NCBI RefSeq assembly: GCF_007997295.1
Contig: NZ_VORY01000014.1
Span: 17,856 to 81,855 of the forward strand
Direction of reading: 5' to 3'
DNA length: 64,000 bases
From: Gillisia hiemivivida
GTDB lineage: Bacteria > Bacteroidota > Bacteroidia > Flavobacteriales > Flavobacteriaceae
In this document: in pieces, positions 40,701 through 49,807 of the stretch
Position numbering within the stretch: the first letter of the stretch is position 1
Layout: each line of letters starts with the position of its first letter
Notes under the pieces: model-generated
Database searches by the model: none
Told to the model about the DNA's origin: nothing
Seen by the model: the letters and a program-made list of their open reading frames with translations, nothing else
Translations under genes and position numbers: made by a program

Positions 40701-41005
40701 CAGATTATTATGCTAACCCATATGGTTATGCCAGAGATGCAAATAAAGGCCACGTTTACGATGCGTCTTTCGTGAAATTAAGAGAGGCTAGTCTTACTTA
40801 CAATTTCGGAGACAAAATGATTGACGCCTTGCCTATAAACAGTGCCTCACTTTCTTTGATAGGTAGAAACCTTTGGATTATTCATAAGAATATTCCTTAT
40901 TCTGATCCTGAAGCTGGTTTGAGTTCTGGTAACGTTCAAGGTTACCAATCTGGTGCTTACCCTGCGATAAGAGAAATTGGAGCAAGTGTGAAAATTAACT
41001 TTTAA
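37790..41005 (+). CDS. SusC/RagA-type TonB-linked outer-membrane transporter (operon 1)
   Basis: A 1071-residue TonB-dependent channel expected to import a ligand caught by its SusD partner. A signal peptide (MKAKFSSILTLLLAFVVQITFA) precedes a carboxypeptidase-D-like domain (VTGTVTDEDGLPLPGVNIIIKGTS, about 27-105). The SusC signature DEVVVTALGIKREKKSLGYA, a plug with GSASLTGNNQALFVVDG and VLKGAAATALYGSRASNGVV, and a long beta-barrel follow. No anti-sigma-interacting N-terminal extension is present, so ECF-sigma control is unlikely. A SusD gene follows after 11 bases. Confidence 0.96.
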   Translation: MKAKFSSILTLLLAFVVQITFAQQQSVTGTVTDEDGLPLPGVNIIIKGTSTGVQSDFDGNYAIQASQGDVLVFSFIGLERTEKTVGTSNTVSVVMKSDASQLDEVVVTALGIKREKKSLGYATQEVDGAEVSDVPTTNFMNSLSGKVAGLNIKSSGTIGGSSNVIIRGSASLTGNNQALFVVDGTPISNANTNGSSQQSGRGGYDYGNAAADINPNNIASINVLKGAAATALYGSRASNGVVIITTKRGSKGKGLGVSVSSSLMLSNADSETLPKYQNEYGAGYGAYYQSDDGYFNLDDIDGDGTLDETTPFTEDASFGARFDPNRSIYQWNSIYPQLDTYQQATPWLPGERTPNDLWGTGYTAINSVALDGGSETGSFRLSANNTLQEGNLPNSEIKRNTISLSGTQDLSEKLTASANVTFTKTDGKGRYGTGYDSGNPMQQFRQWYQMNVDLYEQRDAYFATGENITWNPNGPNNLAPIYSDNPYWTRYENYETDTRNRYFGNLALDYKLNDIFSVVGRFSFDTYDELQEERINVGSAGVASYSRFNNRVAEYNYDLILNFNKDITEDLNLDGNIGANLRRNSQNSIRASTNGGLNAPGFYALSNSAGPLNPPGEYDATSMIDGVYARAGLGYLATYYLEGTIRRDRSSTLPIANNTFYYPSVSTSIILSNMIDAQWLNFTKLRANYAEVGSDTNAYNVFNTYSVTAPFGSAGYASNNAQLNNANLKPERSKSYEFGIESDFLNRRIGFDVSYYNTQTEDQITPVPVSNATGFVTKFLNAGVVENKGFEVLLRLNPIKSDDFNWNMTVNWAKNESTVLELTDGIDNLQLASLQGGISINASPGQPYGAIRGTDYIYDDAGNRVVNTSGYYERTATSNNIIGNVQPDWTGGVQNTLNYKNLSLSFLIDVQKGGDIFSLDTWYGFATGLYDRSVGLNDLGNPKRNTIANGGGVVLPGVTADGAPNTVRARTDYYANPYGYARDANKGHVYDASFVKLREASLTYNFGDKMIDALPINSASLSLIGRNLWIIHKNIPYSDPEAGLSSGNVQGYQSGAYPAIREIGASVKINF

Positions 41006-41016
41006 TAAAAAATAAA

Positions 41017-42438
41017 ATGAAAAAATATTTTCTAACAATTATTGCGCTCGCAACTTTATGGTCCTGCCAGACAGATGAGCGATATGAAAACCTGAACAGG
41101 GATCCTAAAAACCCAACACAGGTTAAAGCTGAATTTTTATTTACTGCTGCTACGAATAGCTTGTCAGATCAAATGACCAGTGCAAACGTGAACACGAACG
41201 TTTTCAGGTTCTTTGCTCAGTATTTAACAACCACTACGTATTTGGATGAACCAAACTATGTATTAAATCAGCGTAACATTCCCCAAAATCATTCTTCTGA
41301 ACTTTACAGAGACGTGATTTTTGATCTACAGAATGCAAAAGCTGTGGTAGAAGCTGACACTGAAATAACTGAAGCTGAAAGAAGTGCCAGATTAGGGCAA
41401 ATTGAAGTTTTGGAAGTGTATGCTTGGTCTGTTCAGGTAGATACTTTTGGAGATGTTCCTTATACTCAGGCTATAAACGCTGAAGAATTTCCTTCACCAG
41501 TTTATGATGATGCGGCTACAATATATGCAGACCTTATTTCAAGGTTGAATGCTGTTGGAGCAAATATTCAGGCCGGACAAGGATTCACCGGTGCAGACAT
41601 TCTTTATAACGGAGACATGGAAAAGTGGAATAAATTTGCCAACTCCTTGCAACTGCGTTTAGGAATGAGATTATCTGATGTCAACCCAACATTATCTAAA
41701 TCTACTGCTGAAGCTGCTATTGCAGCCGGTGTTTTCAAATCTAATGAAGATAATGCTCAACTTGTATATCAAAGCAATCCACCAAGAACGAACCCATTAT
41801 GGGTAGATTTGGTACAAAGTGGAAGAGCAGATTATTTACCTTCAGCTACTATTGTAGATATAATGAATGATCTAGATGACCCAAGAAGAGCAACCTACTT
41901 TTTTAATGAAACTGTAGATGACTATATTGGCGGAGTATATGGAGGAAGTAATAACTATGGGTCATATTCTCATGTAGGGGAGGTTTTCTTAGACCCAACT
42001 TTACCAGGAATCCTTTTGGATTATGTTGAAGTAGAGTTTAATCTGACTAAAGCTGCAGATTTAGGCTATACAGGAGCAGGAGTTGCAAGTGCACATTACA
42101 ATGCAGCAATTACCGCATCTATAGAATATTGGGGTGGTAATGCAGCGGATGCAACGGCATATTTAGCGCAACCATCAGTAGCCTATGATGGTTCTAACGA
42201 ACAATTTGCTACTCAATTTTGGATAGCCATGTTTAACAATTCTTTCGAGGGATGGTCTGTTTGGAGAAAATATGATGCTCCGGCACTTGTGTTACCTGAA
42301 GATTCAGGAAGTCCTGTACCCTTGAGATATACATATCCTGTTAATGAGCAAAACCTGAACTTAGCTAACTATGAAGCTGCATCAGCCGCTATTGGTGGAG
42401 ATGATCAGCAAACTCCTATTTTCTGGGATGTAAATTAA
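41017..42438 (+). CDS. SusD/RagB family nutrient-binding outer-membrane lipoprotein (operon 1)
   Basis: A 473-residue lipoprotein that would cap the preceding SusC barrel. The lipobox ends at C17 (ATLWSC) and is followed by QTDERYE, an acidic segment like the Bacteroidota export signal to the cell surface. RDPKNPTQVKAEFLFTAATNSL matches the SusD-like_2 subgroup (PF12771), and alpha-helical TPR-like segments include the AYAWSVQVDTFGDVPYTQA region. Ligand class cannot be read from sequence; no glycoside hydrolase is nearby. Confidence 0.93.
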   Translation: MKKYFLTIIALATLWSCQTDERYENLNRDPKNPTQVKAEFLFTAATNSLSDQMTSANVNTNVFRFFAQYLTTTTYLDEPNYVLNQRNIPQNHSSELYRDVIFDLQNAKAVVEADTEITEAERSARLGQIEVLEVYAWSVQVDTFGDVPYTQAINAEEFPSPVYDDAATIYADLISRLNAVGANIQAGQGFTGADILYNGDMEKWNKFANSLQLRLGMRLSDVNPTLSKSTAEAAIAAGVFKSNEDNAQLVYQSNPPRTNPLWVDLVQSGRADYLPSATIVDIMNDLDDPRRATYFFNETVDDYIGGVYGGSNNYGSYSHVGEVFLDPTLPGILLDYVEVEFNLTKAADLGYTGAGVASAHYNAAITASIEYWGGNAADATAYLAQPSVAYDGSNEQFATQFWIAMFNNSFEGWSVWRKYDAPALVLPEDSGSPVPLRYTYPVNEQNLNLANYEAASAAIGGDDQQTPIFWDVN

Positions 42439-42475
42439 AAAATTAGCATTATAATTAAATATTAAAACACTGAAA

Positions 42476-43600
42476 ATGAAAAAACATTTTAAATCTATAA
42501 GCTTATGTCTTCTTATTGCAGTTGGTTTTTCCTCCTGCACTACAGATGACAATAGTTTAGACCCTACCAATCTAGGCGGTTATGCACATTTGACAGATCG
42601 TAAAATAAGCGTTTTCGATACAAATACTGACCTAAATTTGAATTTACTCACCGCTTCAGGGGTTACTGTTGAAGCTGTTGAAATCATGCAGGATGGATCG
42701 GTCATAGCAAACGCTGTTGTTTCTGGTGAAACTGCTTCATTTAATACATCTACTTTAGGTGCATTAGAAACTGGTAGTATTTCTTTATTTATTTCATCTA
42801 GCCTTTCCAATGGAAAAAAAGCAGGAGATCCTGCTTCCATAAGAGTGGCAGATGCTATCTCTTTCGTTGACACAGATGACCAACCTCTACCTGAATCTGT
42901 GAAATTCATGGATACTACAACAACAATTTTAGCCTATAGCACATATACCCGCTCGGCAACAATTGATGATGTAACTTTATTCTGGAAGAAGAATGATGCT
43001 GGAACTTACGCAGAGTCGAACATGGTATTGGATGTTGATGGAGATGAAATCAATTTAGGTGACATTGACTATACTGAATACGACGCAAAAGTAAATGACA
43101 CTCTTTATTATAAGTTTGTTGCTAACAGCGGAGCTTTAAGCCAGGAAATAGAAACAAAAATTGCAATTCTTCCACAAACTTTTGGAGCAGCAACTAATGC
43201 TACTTTATCTGCTGATGCAGATATGAAAGAATACAATCTAGGTTCTGGAGCGTATGCAGCTGCAGGCGAAACAGGTGAAATGAGCTTTGTAGACCCATCA
43301 GGTTTTGAATTAGTTGTTGACTTCGTAAAAGCAACTGTTCCTGCGGGAATGACCGCTGAGGAGTATTTCAACAATACAGACCTAATGGTAGCTGAAGCTG
43401 CATTTAATGCAGGTACTAAAACAACCTCTGTTAGTGATGTTAGTAATGGAGATGTATACATCTATGAAATTACAAGACAAAATGAAGATGAAGAAGACTT
43501 AGTTTACTACGGTATCATAAAAATTGGTAACACAATTGTTGTAAATGGAATCAACAGCTTTGAGTTTAAATATGCTGAAGGAACTATCATAAGAAAATAG
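42476..43600 (+). CDS. SusE-position surface lipoprotein of unknown ligand
   Basis: A 374-residue lipoprotein with lipobox Cys at 21 (VGFSSC) followed by TTDD, again a surface-export signature. The rest is rich in beta strands with repeated Ig-like patterns and acidic patches, and has no catalytic motif. It lies 37 bases after SusD, where SusE/SusF-type glycan-binding lipoproteins often sit, and ends just before a terminator. Its role as an accessory ligand binder is inferred from position and signal only. Confidence 0.75.
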   Translation: MKKHFKSISLCLLIAVGFSSCTTDDNSLDPTNLGGYAHLTDRKISVFDTNTDLNLNLLTASGVTVEAVEIMQDGSVIANAVVSGETASFNTSTLGALETGSISLFISSSLSNGKKAGDPASIRVADAISFVDTDDQPLPESVKFMDTTTTILAYSTYTRSATIDDVTLFWKKNDAGTYAESNMVLDVDGDEINLGDIDYTEYDAKVNDTLYYKFVANSGALSQEIETKIAILPQTFGAATNATLSADADMKEYNLGSGAYAAAGETGEMSFVDPSGFELVVDFVKATVPAGMTAEEYFNNTDLMVAEAAFNAGTKTTSVSDVSNGDVYIYEITRQNEDEEDLVYYGIIKIGNTIVVNGINSFEFKYAEGTIIRK

Positions 43601-43630
43601 TATTCTTTATTATCATTTAGTTTTATAATT

Positions 43631-43658
43631 AAAACCCACCTCTCGCGAGGTGGGTTTT
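43631..43658. terminator. Terminator of the first SusC operon
   Basis: A 12-bp stem AAAACCCACCTC/GAGGTGGGTTTT with loop TCGC, followed by a run of T. It lies 30 bases after the SusE-position gene. Confidence 0.93.
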
Positions 43659-43871
43659 TTTATTGGTTATTTTTTATATTCATATTACGACTTCACACCC
43701 TTCTTTTAACATTTTATTCTATTAAGGTAATAGGCCTACTGCACTTTTAGGATATGTCCATCCTTTATAAATTATCTTGTGTTATTAACAAATATTCACG
43801 TAATTGTACCTACGTATTAATACGAATGGCCATAAATTGTTGAAAGGCTATCAAATTATATTTAAAAATAA

Positions 43872-43903
43872 TTTGCTTTATAAATAATCTTTTATCAAAT
43901 TTG
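43872..43903 (+). promoter_or_regulatory. Promoter of the second SusC operon
   Basis: TTTG is followed after 20 nt by CAAATTTG, one mismatch from TAnnTTTG, and then by GGCTTGGCTAATT before the ATG. The block mirrors the one in front of the first SusC gene. Confidence 0.5.
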
Positions 43904-43930
43904 GCTTGGCTAATTAAAATAAACCAAAAT

Positions 43931-46900
43931 ATGAAATCAAATTTTACTCGATTTTTAACGCTATTCTTAGCGTTAATTGCGCAAATGACATTTGCGCAAC
44001 AACAAACGGTTACAGGAACCGTTACAGACACGGATGGATTACCGCTTCCCGGCGTTAATGTTCTTGTAAAAGCAGGGACTACAGGTACCCAAACTGATTT
44101 TGATGGAAAATATTCTATCCAAGCATTTCAGGAAGATGTATTAGTATTTTCCTTTATAGGCTTGGTTAAAGCAGAATATCCGGTAGGAGATCGACGAACT
44201 ATCAATGTAACTTTAAGTCCAGATGCCGCTACATTAGAGGAAGTGGTAGTAACGGCACTAGGGGTAAAAAGTACTCCACGCTCCGTTAGTTATGCAGTTG
44301 AAAATGTAAGTGCAGAAGACATTGAAAACACTGGAGAAACAAACCTTGTTAATTCCTTGGCCTCTAAGGCGGCAGGAGTTAGTGTGGTGAGTGCTTCAGG
44401 ATCTGTTGGCGCCTCTGCCAATATTCGAATTAGAGGGAATACCTCTATTGGTAGATCGAATAGTCCTCTATTTATAGTTGATGGTGTTCCAATTGATAAC
44501 TCTTCAACAGGAAACGCGACTGGAGGAACTGATAATTCCAACAGGGCAATTGATATAAATCAAAATGACATTGCTTCTATTGATGTATTAAAAGGTACTG
44601 CAGCACAAACTCTATATGGTTTAAGGGCTGCAAACGGAGTGATAATAATCACCACTAAAAAAGGGCAAACTGGCGCCCCAAGCGTTTCAGTTTCTTCTAC
44701 ATTACAATTTAGTGAAGTTAATCAACTTCCAGACCTACAAAAAGAATACGCTCAGGGAAGACCATTGGGCGGTGTACCTACTCACCGAGGACCTGAAACC
44801 TTTGAAGGTTTTAGCTGGGGTCCACGTATCTCTTCTTTAGAATACGATGGGGACACAAGTTATCCTTATAGCCGATTTGGGAGATTGGTACCAGAAGGAG
44901 AAGGTAATGGTATGGCTGCAAATGCCTACGATCATTCTGACTTCTTTGTAACAGGTGTTTTAGATGAGCAAAATGTTTCAGTTCGCGGAGGTTCAGAAAA
45001 AATAAAGTATTTCCTATCTGGAGGGAAACTGCATCAAACGGGGGTTGCACCTACCGAAGAGTTTGACAGGCGTTCGTTCAGAGCGGATGTTAGCGCTAAG
45101 CTGAGAGAAGATTTTGAGGTTTCTGCAAGTGGAACTTATGTTACTTCAGGTGGACGTAGAGTTCAAAGAGGTTCTAATGTTTCGGGAATTATGTTAGGTC
45201 TTTTGAGGACTACTCCATCATTCGATAATGGTAACGGCTTAACTGGTCGTTTAGCGGCATCCACTCCAGGTACTTATGAACTGCCAGATGGTAGTCAGAG
45301 GAGTTATCGTGCTGGGGTTTATGACAACCCATACTGGACCGTGGCTAAAAACCCTTCAACTGATGATGTTAAACGTTTTATAGGAAGATTATCATTCGAT
45401 TACAAACCATTGGACTGGGCTACTTTAAGAGGAACCTTGGCTTACGATCAATATTCTGATGTTAGAAAAGCAGGGGTTGATATTAATTCTGCCGGTAATC
45501 CTCAAGGTCAGGTGTCAGATCTCACTATTTTCAGTGAAGACATCAATTCACAGCTTCTATTTTTAATAGATAAGAATATTTCAGACAACATTACATTTAA
45601 TAGTGTAATAGGTTATGACGGTTTCACAACCCAAAGTTTAACCAGAGAGTCAATAGGTAACAGTCTTACTATACCAGGATTTTTCCATGTTTCTAACACT
45701 GCAAGCCAAGCTGTATTTGAGGGTGTGGGAAGAAAAAAATTAGATGCGCTTTTGGCTGATGCAAAGTTTGGTTTTAACAACACTTTCTTTTTGAATGGTG
45801 CCGTTAGAAATGACTGGTCCTCAACTTTACCAGAAGATAATAATGACTTCCTATCTTACAGTGCTGGAGGTGCAATTGTATTTTCAGAGTTTTTTGATAA
45901 CTCAGGTTTCTTTAATTATGGTAAATTACGTGGATCCTACGGTAAAACTGGTAACGATGCTCCTATATTTGCTACGACCACTTATTATAATGCAGCCAAT
46001 GCAGGAGGTGATGGTTTTATAGATGGTAACCAGTTCCCTATATTTTCCACTGTAGCTTTTGAGAGGTCTGCACAACTAGGTAACGCAGAGATTCAACCAG
46101 AAGTTACCAAAGAATTTGAAGTAGGTGCAGAACTTAGGTTCTGGGATTCAAGATTTAGAGTAGACGTTACTTATTATGATAAAGAAACCACAGACCAAAT
46201 TATATCTGTAGATCAACCTGCAGTAACTGGATTCACCTCGCGTGTAATAAATGCCGGAATAATTTCCAATACAGGTTGGGAGGTTGTAGGTTATCTTAAT
46301 CCAATTAGGACAGATGATTTTAATTGGAACATAGATGTTAACTGGACCACCTTCGAAAATAATGTGGAAGAATTAACAGAAAACGTTGAATCTATCTTCT
46401 TAGCAGGATTTACTTCCACTTCTTCCAGAGTAATTGCAGGTGAACCTTATGGTGTACTTTTTGGTTCGAGATTTGACAGAAATGATGAGGGTCAAGTTCT
46501 TATTGGAGACAATGGGTTTCCACTTGTAGATCCTGAAGATGGTGTGATTGGAGATCCAAATCCAGATTGGACGATGGGTATAAGAAACACATTTTCTTAT
46601 AAAAACTTTTCATTATCTGCCTTATTAGATATTAGACAAGGTGGTGATGTATGGTGTGGTACATGTGGTATTATAGATTACTTTGGTACCTCTCAAAAAA
46701 CTGCTGAACAAAGAGAAATTACTGATTTTGTTTTTGAAGGAGTAAATGCCGGAACTGGAGCTCAGAACACTACTGAAGTTGCTTTAGCTAATCCTGAAAA
46801 TGGTTTAGGATCTTACAGATGGGTACGATATGGATTTGGTGGAGTTTCCGAAGATTATATTTTCGATTCTTCTTGGGTAAGATTGAGAGAAGCTTCTATT

Positions 46901-47110
46901 TCTTATAGTTTACCTGGTTCTTTATTGGATGCAACCTTTTTAACTTCAGGTTCAATTACCGCTTCAGGAAGGAACTTATTTTTAATTACCGACTATCCAG
47001 GTATAGATCCTGAAACAAATCTTACAGGTTCAAGTAATGGTATTGGTTTGGACTATTTTAACCAACCTAATACTAAGAGTTATGCTTTAACAGTAAAACT
47101 TAACTTTTAA
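43931..47110 (+). CDS. SusC/RagA-type TonB-linked outer-membrane transporter (operon 2)
   Basis: A 1059-residue paralogue of the upstream SusC. The start chosen gives signal peptide MKSNFTRFLTLFLALIAQMTFA, nearly parallel to that of the first copy; an ATG ten codons upstream lies in the conserved leader and is unlikely. Carboxypeptidase-D-like domain, plug (VLKGTAAQTLYGLRAANGV) and barrel are complete. Odd feature: a CGTC pair at residues 909-912 in a putative extracellular loop. A SusD gene follows after 11 bases. Confidence 0.95.
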   Translation: MKSNFTRFLTLFLALIAQMTFAQQQTVTGTVTDTDGLPLPGVNVLVKAGTTGTQTDFDGKYSIQAFQEDVLVFSFIGLVKAEYPVGDRRTINVTLSPDAATLEEVVVTALGVKSTPRSVSYAVENVSAEDIENTGETNLVNSLASKAAGVSVVSASGSVGASANIRIRGNTSIGRSNSPLFIVDGVPIDNSSTGNATGGTDNSNRAIDINQNDIASIDVLKGTAAQTLYGLRAANGVIIITTKKGQTGAPSVSVSSTLQFSEVNQLPDLQKEYAQGRPLGGVPTHRGPETFEGFSWGPRISSLEYDGDTSYPYSRFGRLVPEGEGNGMAANAYDHSDFFVTGVLDEQNVSVRGGSEKIKYFLSGGKLHQTGVAPTEEFDRRSFRADVSAKLREDFEVSASGTYVTSGGRRVQRGSNVSGIMLGLLRTTPSFDNGNGLTGRLAASTPGTYELPDGSQRSYRAGVYDNPYWTVAKNPSTDDVKRFIGRLSFDYKPLDWATLRGTLAYDQYSDVRKAGVDINSAGNPQGQVSDLTIFSEDINSQLLFLIDKNISDNITFNSVIGYDGFTTQSLTRESIGNSLTIPGFFHVSNTASQAVFEGVGRKKLDALLADAKFGFNNTFFLNGAVRNDWSSTLPEDNNDFLSYSAGGAIVFSEFFDNSGFFNYGKLRGSYGKTGNDAPIFATTTYYNAANAGGDGFIDGNQFPIFSTVAFERSAQLGNAEIQPEVTKEFEVGAELRFWDSRFRVDVTYYDKETTDQIISVDQPAVTGFTSRVINAGIISNTGWEVVGYLNPIRTDDFNWNIDVNWTTFENNVEELTENVESIFLAGFTSTSSRVIAGEPYGVLFGSRFDRNDEGQVLIGDNGFPLVDPEDGVIGDPNPDWTMGIRNTFSYKNFSLSALLDIRQGGDVWCGTCGIIDYFGTSQKTAEQREITDFVFEGVNAGTGAQNTTEVALANPENGLGSYRWVRYGFGGVSEDYIFDSSWVRLREASISYSLPGSLLDATFLTSGSITASGRNLFLITDYPGIDPETNLTGSSNGIGLDYFNQPNTKSYALTVKLNF

Positions 47111-47121
47111 AACAAAAAAAA

Positions 47122-48498
47122 ATGAAAAGCAAAAACATATTTAAGATTTTACTCACGGCAATTTTCAGTTTTGCTGTTTTGATCTCCTGTGACTATGATG
47201 ATGTCAATCAGGATCCTACAAGGCCAGGTGGAGAAAGTGTACCATTAGTTGCAGTTATGCCTGCCATGCAAACCCAAACGCACAGGAATATTGATGCCGT
47301 TCTTGGAAGGTATGCAGGTATAATAATGCAGCAATGGCAGGGCTTTGATGCGCAGCAATTACAGTATACTTCATATGTAATTGGAGAGAATGATACAGAC
47401 AACCCTTGGGATTTTGGTTTGTATACTGGTTCTATGAGAGATGCTGCCGATATAATCGAAAGAGCAACTATCACAGAAGCATTAAATACCAGGGGGGTTG
47501 CTAAAATTTATATGGCTATCAATTTAGGTCTTGCTACTAATGTCTGGGGAGATGTTCCTTATTCGGAAGCTTTTTTGGGTAAAGAAAACCTTTCTCCTAA
47601 ATATGACGATCAGGAAGAACTTTACGGTGTATTGCAGACTTTACTATCTGGTGCAATCGAAGATCTTAATGCAGAAGATCCAGCGGGTATCCAGGGAGAC
47701 CTTCTTAACGGTTCTAACGACCAGTGGATAGCTGCAGCGCACTCTTTAAAAGCAAGATTTTATATTCAGCAAACAAGTGTGAATTCTAACGCAGCGCAAT
47801 TAGCCTTAGACGAACTAGATCTGGCTATCTCTAGTAATGCGGAACAATTAAATTTTCAATTCGAAAACACACAAAACGGTGGACATCCTTTAGCTTTGTT
47901 TGGTTTCCAAAGACCGAACACTATGATTATTGATGGGTTTTTTGCCGATCTGATGATGGAAGATCCAAGAATGGACAAATACATGTTTGAAGAAGAAGGT
48001 AACTTTTTCTTCTTTGATTCAGGTAACCCGAATCTTTTCTGGGCGCAGTTAGACAGCCCTAATCCAGTAATCAGTTATTCAGAAACCAAGTTTATTGAAG
48101 CAGAAGCATTAGCACGTACTGGTGGAGATGGCACAGATGCTTTAGAAGAGGCAGTAAGAGCTAACATGTCTTATTTAGGTATTGCTTCTACCGAAATTGA
48201 GGATTATATCAGCAGCTTACCAGCTACTAGTATTCAAACCATCATCCTTGAAAAATACAAAGCCATGTATGGACAGTCACCTATGCAGGTATGGAATGAT
48301 TATAGAAGAACAGGGTTTCCAGATATTACTGCAAACGAAAATGGGGCAAATGGAAACAATCCTTCAGGTATTGTGCCTAGAAGATTGCTTTATCCAATCT
48401 CCGAGCGACTATCAAATCCGGATGAATACCAGGCAGCAATTGATGCCCAAGGAGGTCACTTATTAGATGATGATATTTGGGTGTTTCCTTTAAATTAA
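47122..48498 (+). CDS. SusD/RagB family nutrient-binding outer-membrane lipoprotein (operon 2)
   Basis: A 458-residue lipoprotein with lipobox Cys at 23 (VLISC) followed by DYDDVNQDP, an acidic surface-export signal. YDDVNQDPTRPGGESVPLVAVMPAMQTQ and the MAINLGLATNVWGDVPYSEAF helix repeat the SusD-like_2 pattern of the first operon. It is the last gene of this two-gene operon; no SusE-like gene or enzyme follows before the terminator. Confidence 0.93.
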   Translation: MKSKNIFKILLTAIFSFAVLISCDYDDVNQDPTRPGGESVPLVAVMPAMQTQTHRNIDAVLGRYAGIIMQQWQGFDAQQLQYTSYVIGENDTDNPWDFGLYTGSMRDAADIIERATITEALNTRGVAKIYMAINLGLATNVWGDVPYSEAFLGKENLSPKYDDQEELYGVLQTLLSGAIEDLNAEDPAGIQGDLLNGSNDQWIAAAHSLKARFYIQQTSVNSNAAQLALDELDLAISSNAEQLNFQFENTQNGGHPLALFGFQRPNTMIIDGFFADLMMEDPRMDKYMFEEEGNFFFFDSGNPNLFWAQLDSPNPVISYSETKFIEAEALARTGGDGTDALEEAVRANMSYLGIASTEIEDYISSLPATSIQTIILEKYKAMYGQSPMQVWNDYRRTGFPDITANENGANGNNPSGIVPRRLLYPISERLSNPDEYQAAIDAQGGHLLDDDIWVFPLN

Positions 48499-48527
48499 AA
48501 AATCTTTTATATAATAACTTTATTTAA

Positions 48528-48558
48528 AAAAATGCCCGTGAAATTTCACGGGCATTTT
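48528..48558. terminator. Terminator of the second SusC operon
   Basis: AAAAATGCCCGTGAA and its complement form a perfect 15-bp inverted repeat around a one- or two-base centre. T runs follow, about 30 bases past the SusD stop. Confidence 0.92.
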
Positions 48559-49025
48559 TACATCTACAAAAATTCCTTTTTAATATTAAGAACCTATCTT
48601 AAATTCAATAAAAGGTTTTACTCATAATACATGCGTTCACTCAATTTAAATTTAAACCAACTAATCAGAAAGTTGAAAATTAAAGAAGGCTGATAATTCA
48701 TACTTTTATTTTGAAAAAATAATTTTGATTCAATTTTAGGACGTTCTTAAAAATTCAAACAAGTCATACATTCACCAGATAATTGATTTATGCTGAATGG
48801 ATCCTTTATAGATATTCCGGCAGACACTAATGAGGTTAAAGGATGGGCTTAATAGAAAGCACTAAAAGGCTACGGGAACAAAACTTGAAGTCTTTTTATC
48901 GAAAAAAATATTTAAAGCTATCCGTGGATCGTCCATCGACTTGGATTTCAAATTTGAACTTGCGGAGAAGAGTTTTTGAGAGCCTTTTTTATTTTTCTCT
49001 TTTAGTATTTTGTCTTAGCAAAGTA

Positions 49026-49033
49026 TATCTTTG
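49026..49033 (+). promoter_or_regulatory. -7 box immediately before rlmB
   Basis: TATCTTTG matches TAnnTTTG exactly and ends 5 bases before the ATG. Transcription would begin within about two bases of the start codon, giving a leaderless message. No -33 TTG stands at the usual distance; the nearest is 13 nt upstream. Confidence 0.5.
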
Positions 49034-49038
49034 CGCTT

Positions 49039-49800
49039 ATGGAAGATACTACTACAATTTTTGGGATTAGAACGGTGATGGAGGCGATTCAAAGTGAAAA
49101 GAATATAGATAAGATTTATATTCAGAAAGGACTTAATAATACGCTATTCCAAGAGCTGTTATCTTTAATTGGTAAAAAAGGATTTAATATTTCTTATGTT
49201 CCTGTAGAAAAACTTCAGAAACTTACCCAAGGAAACCACCAAGGGGTTGTAGCCAAAATATCTCCTATAGAATTTCCAGATATGGAGGAAGTTGTGCAAC
49301 GAATATTAGAAGATACTAATGCAACTCCTCTATTCTTGCTTTTAGATCAGATTACCGATGCTAGAAACTTTGGAGCGATTATTAGAACTGCTGAATGTTG
49401 TGGTGTTCACGCGATCATCATCCAAGACAATGGAGGAGCACCTGTAAATGCAGATACGGTAAAGACTTCGGCTGGAGCAGTTTTTAATATCCCAATATGT
49501 AAAGTGAATCATATTAAAGATGCTATTTACTATTTACAAGGGTCTGGTGTGAATGTAGTGGCCGCAACAGAGAAAAGCGATCAATCTATTTACGAAACAG
49601 AATTAAACAAGCCTACAGCCTTAGTATTGGGTAGTGAAGGAAGAGGAATTAACCCTTCTGTTTTAAAGATCGTTAACGATAAAGCAAAATTGCCTATGTT
49701 TGGAACAATCGGTTCTTTAAATGTTTCTGTAGCTTGTGGTGCGTTTTTATATGAAATAGTTAGACAGAGAATCCCCCTAACCCCCAAAGGGGGAATGTAA
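49039..49800 (+). CDS. rlmB: 23S rRNA (guanosine-2'-O-)-methyltransferase RlmB (TrmH/SpoU family)
   Basis: Methylates the 2'-OH of G2251 in the P loop of 23S rRNA. The N-terminal SpoU substrate-binding domain covers 5-75. The SPOUT knot shows motif 1 DARNFGAIIRT (N110, R116), motif 2 LVLGSEGRGI near 196-205 and motif 3 SLNVSVACGAFLYE. The last ten residues, IPLTPKGGM, are encoded by a C/G-rich intergenic repeat that has run into the gene's 3' end. The family normally ends near VRQR. Function should be unaffected. Confidence 0.92.
   Translation: MEDTTTIFGIRTVMEAIQSEKNIDKIYIQKGLNNTLFQELLSLIGKKGFNISYVPVEKLQKLTQGNHQGVVAKISPIEFPDMEEVVQRILEDTNATPLFLLLDQITDARNFGAIIRTAECCGVHAIIIQDNGGAPVNADTVKTSAGAVFNIPICKVNHIKDAIYYLQGSGVNVVAATEKSDQSIYETELNKPTALVLGSEGRGINPSVLKIVNDKAKLPMFGTIGSLNVSVACGAFLYEIVRQRIPLTPKGGM
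49773..49793. repeat. CCCCCTAACCCCC/GGGGG repeat inside the rlmB 3' end
   Basis: Two C5 runs separated by TAA, then AAA and a G5 run, give a 5-bp CCCCC-AAA-GGGGG hairpin. I know this motif as a frequent intergenic element in Bacteroidota. Here it is translated. Confidence 0.6.
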
Positions 49801-49807
49801 ACTCGAG

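Larger units (their letters stand above)
43601..43930. other. Intergenic region between the two SusC operons
   Basis: Contains the terminator of operon 1 and the promoter-leader of operon 2. The 210 bases between them are AT-rich and hold no gene or repeat that I can see. Confidence 0.65.
48499..49038. other. Intergenic region between SusD2 and rlmB
   Basis: A terminator at the left, a -7 box at the right, and about 450 AT-rich bases between. Short open stretches exist, for example 20 codons from 48790 (MLNGSFIDIPADTNEVKGWA), possibly the remains of a lost gene, but no family was recognised and none is called. Confidence 0.55.

Noticed and set aside
48843..49070. A 75-codon plus-strand open frame overlapping the rlmB start
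   Set aside because: It is out of frame with rlmB and has low-complexity Tyr/Phe/Arg content. It spans the -7 promoter box and matches no family; it is probably chance.
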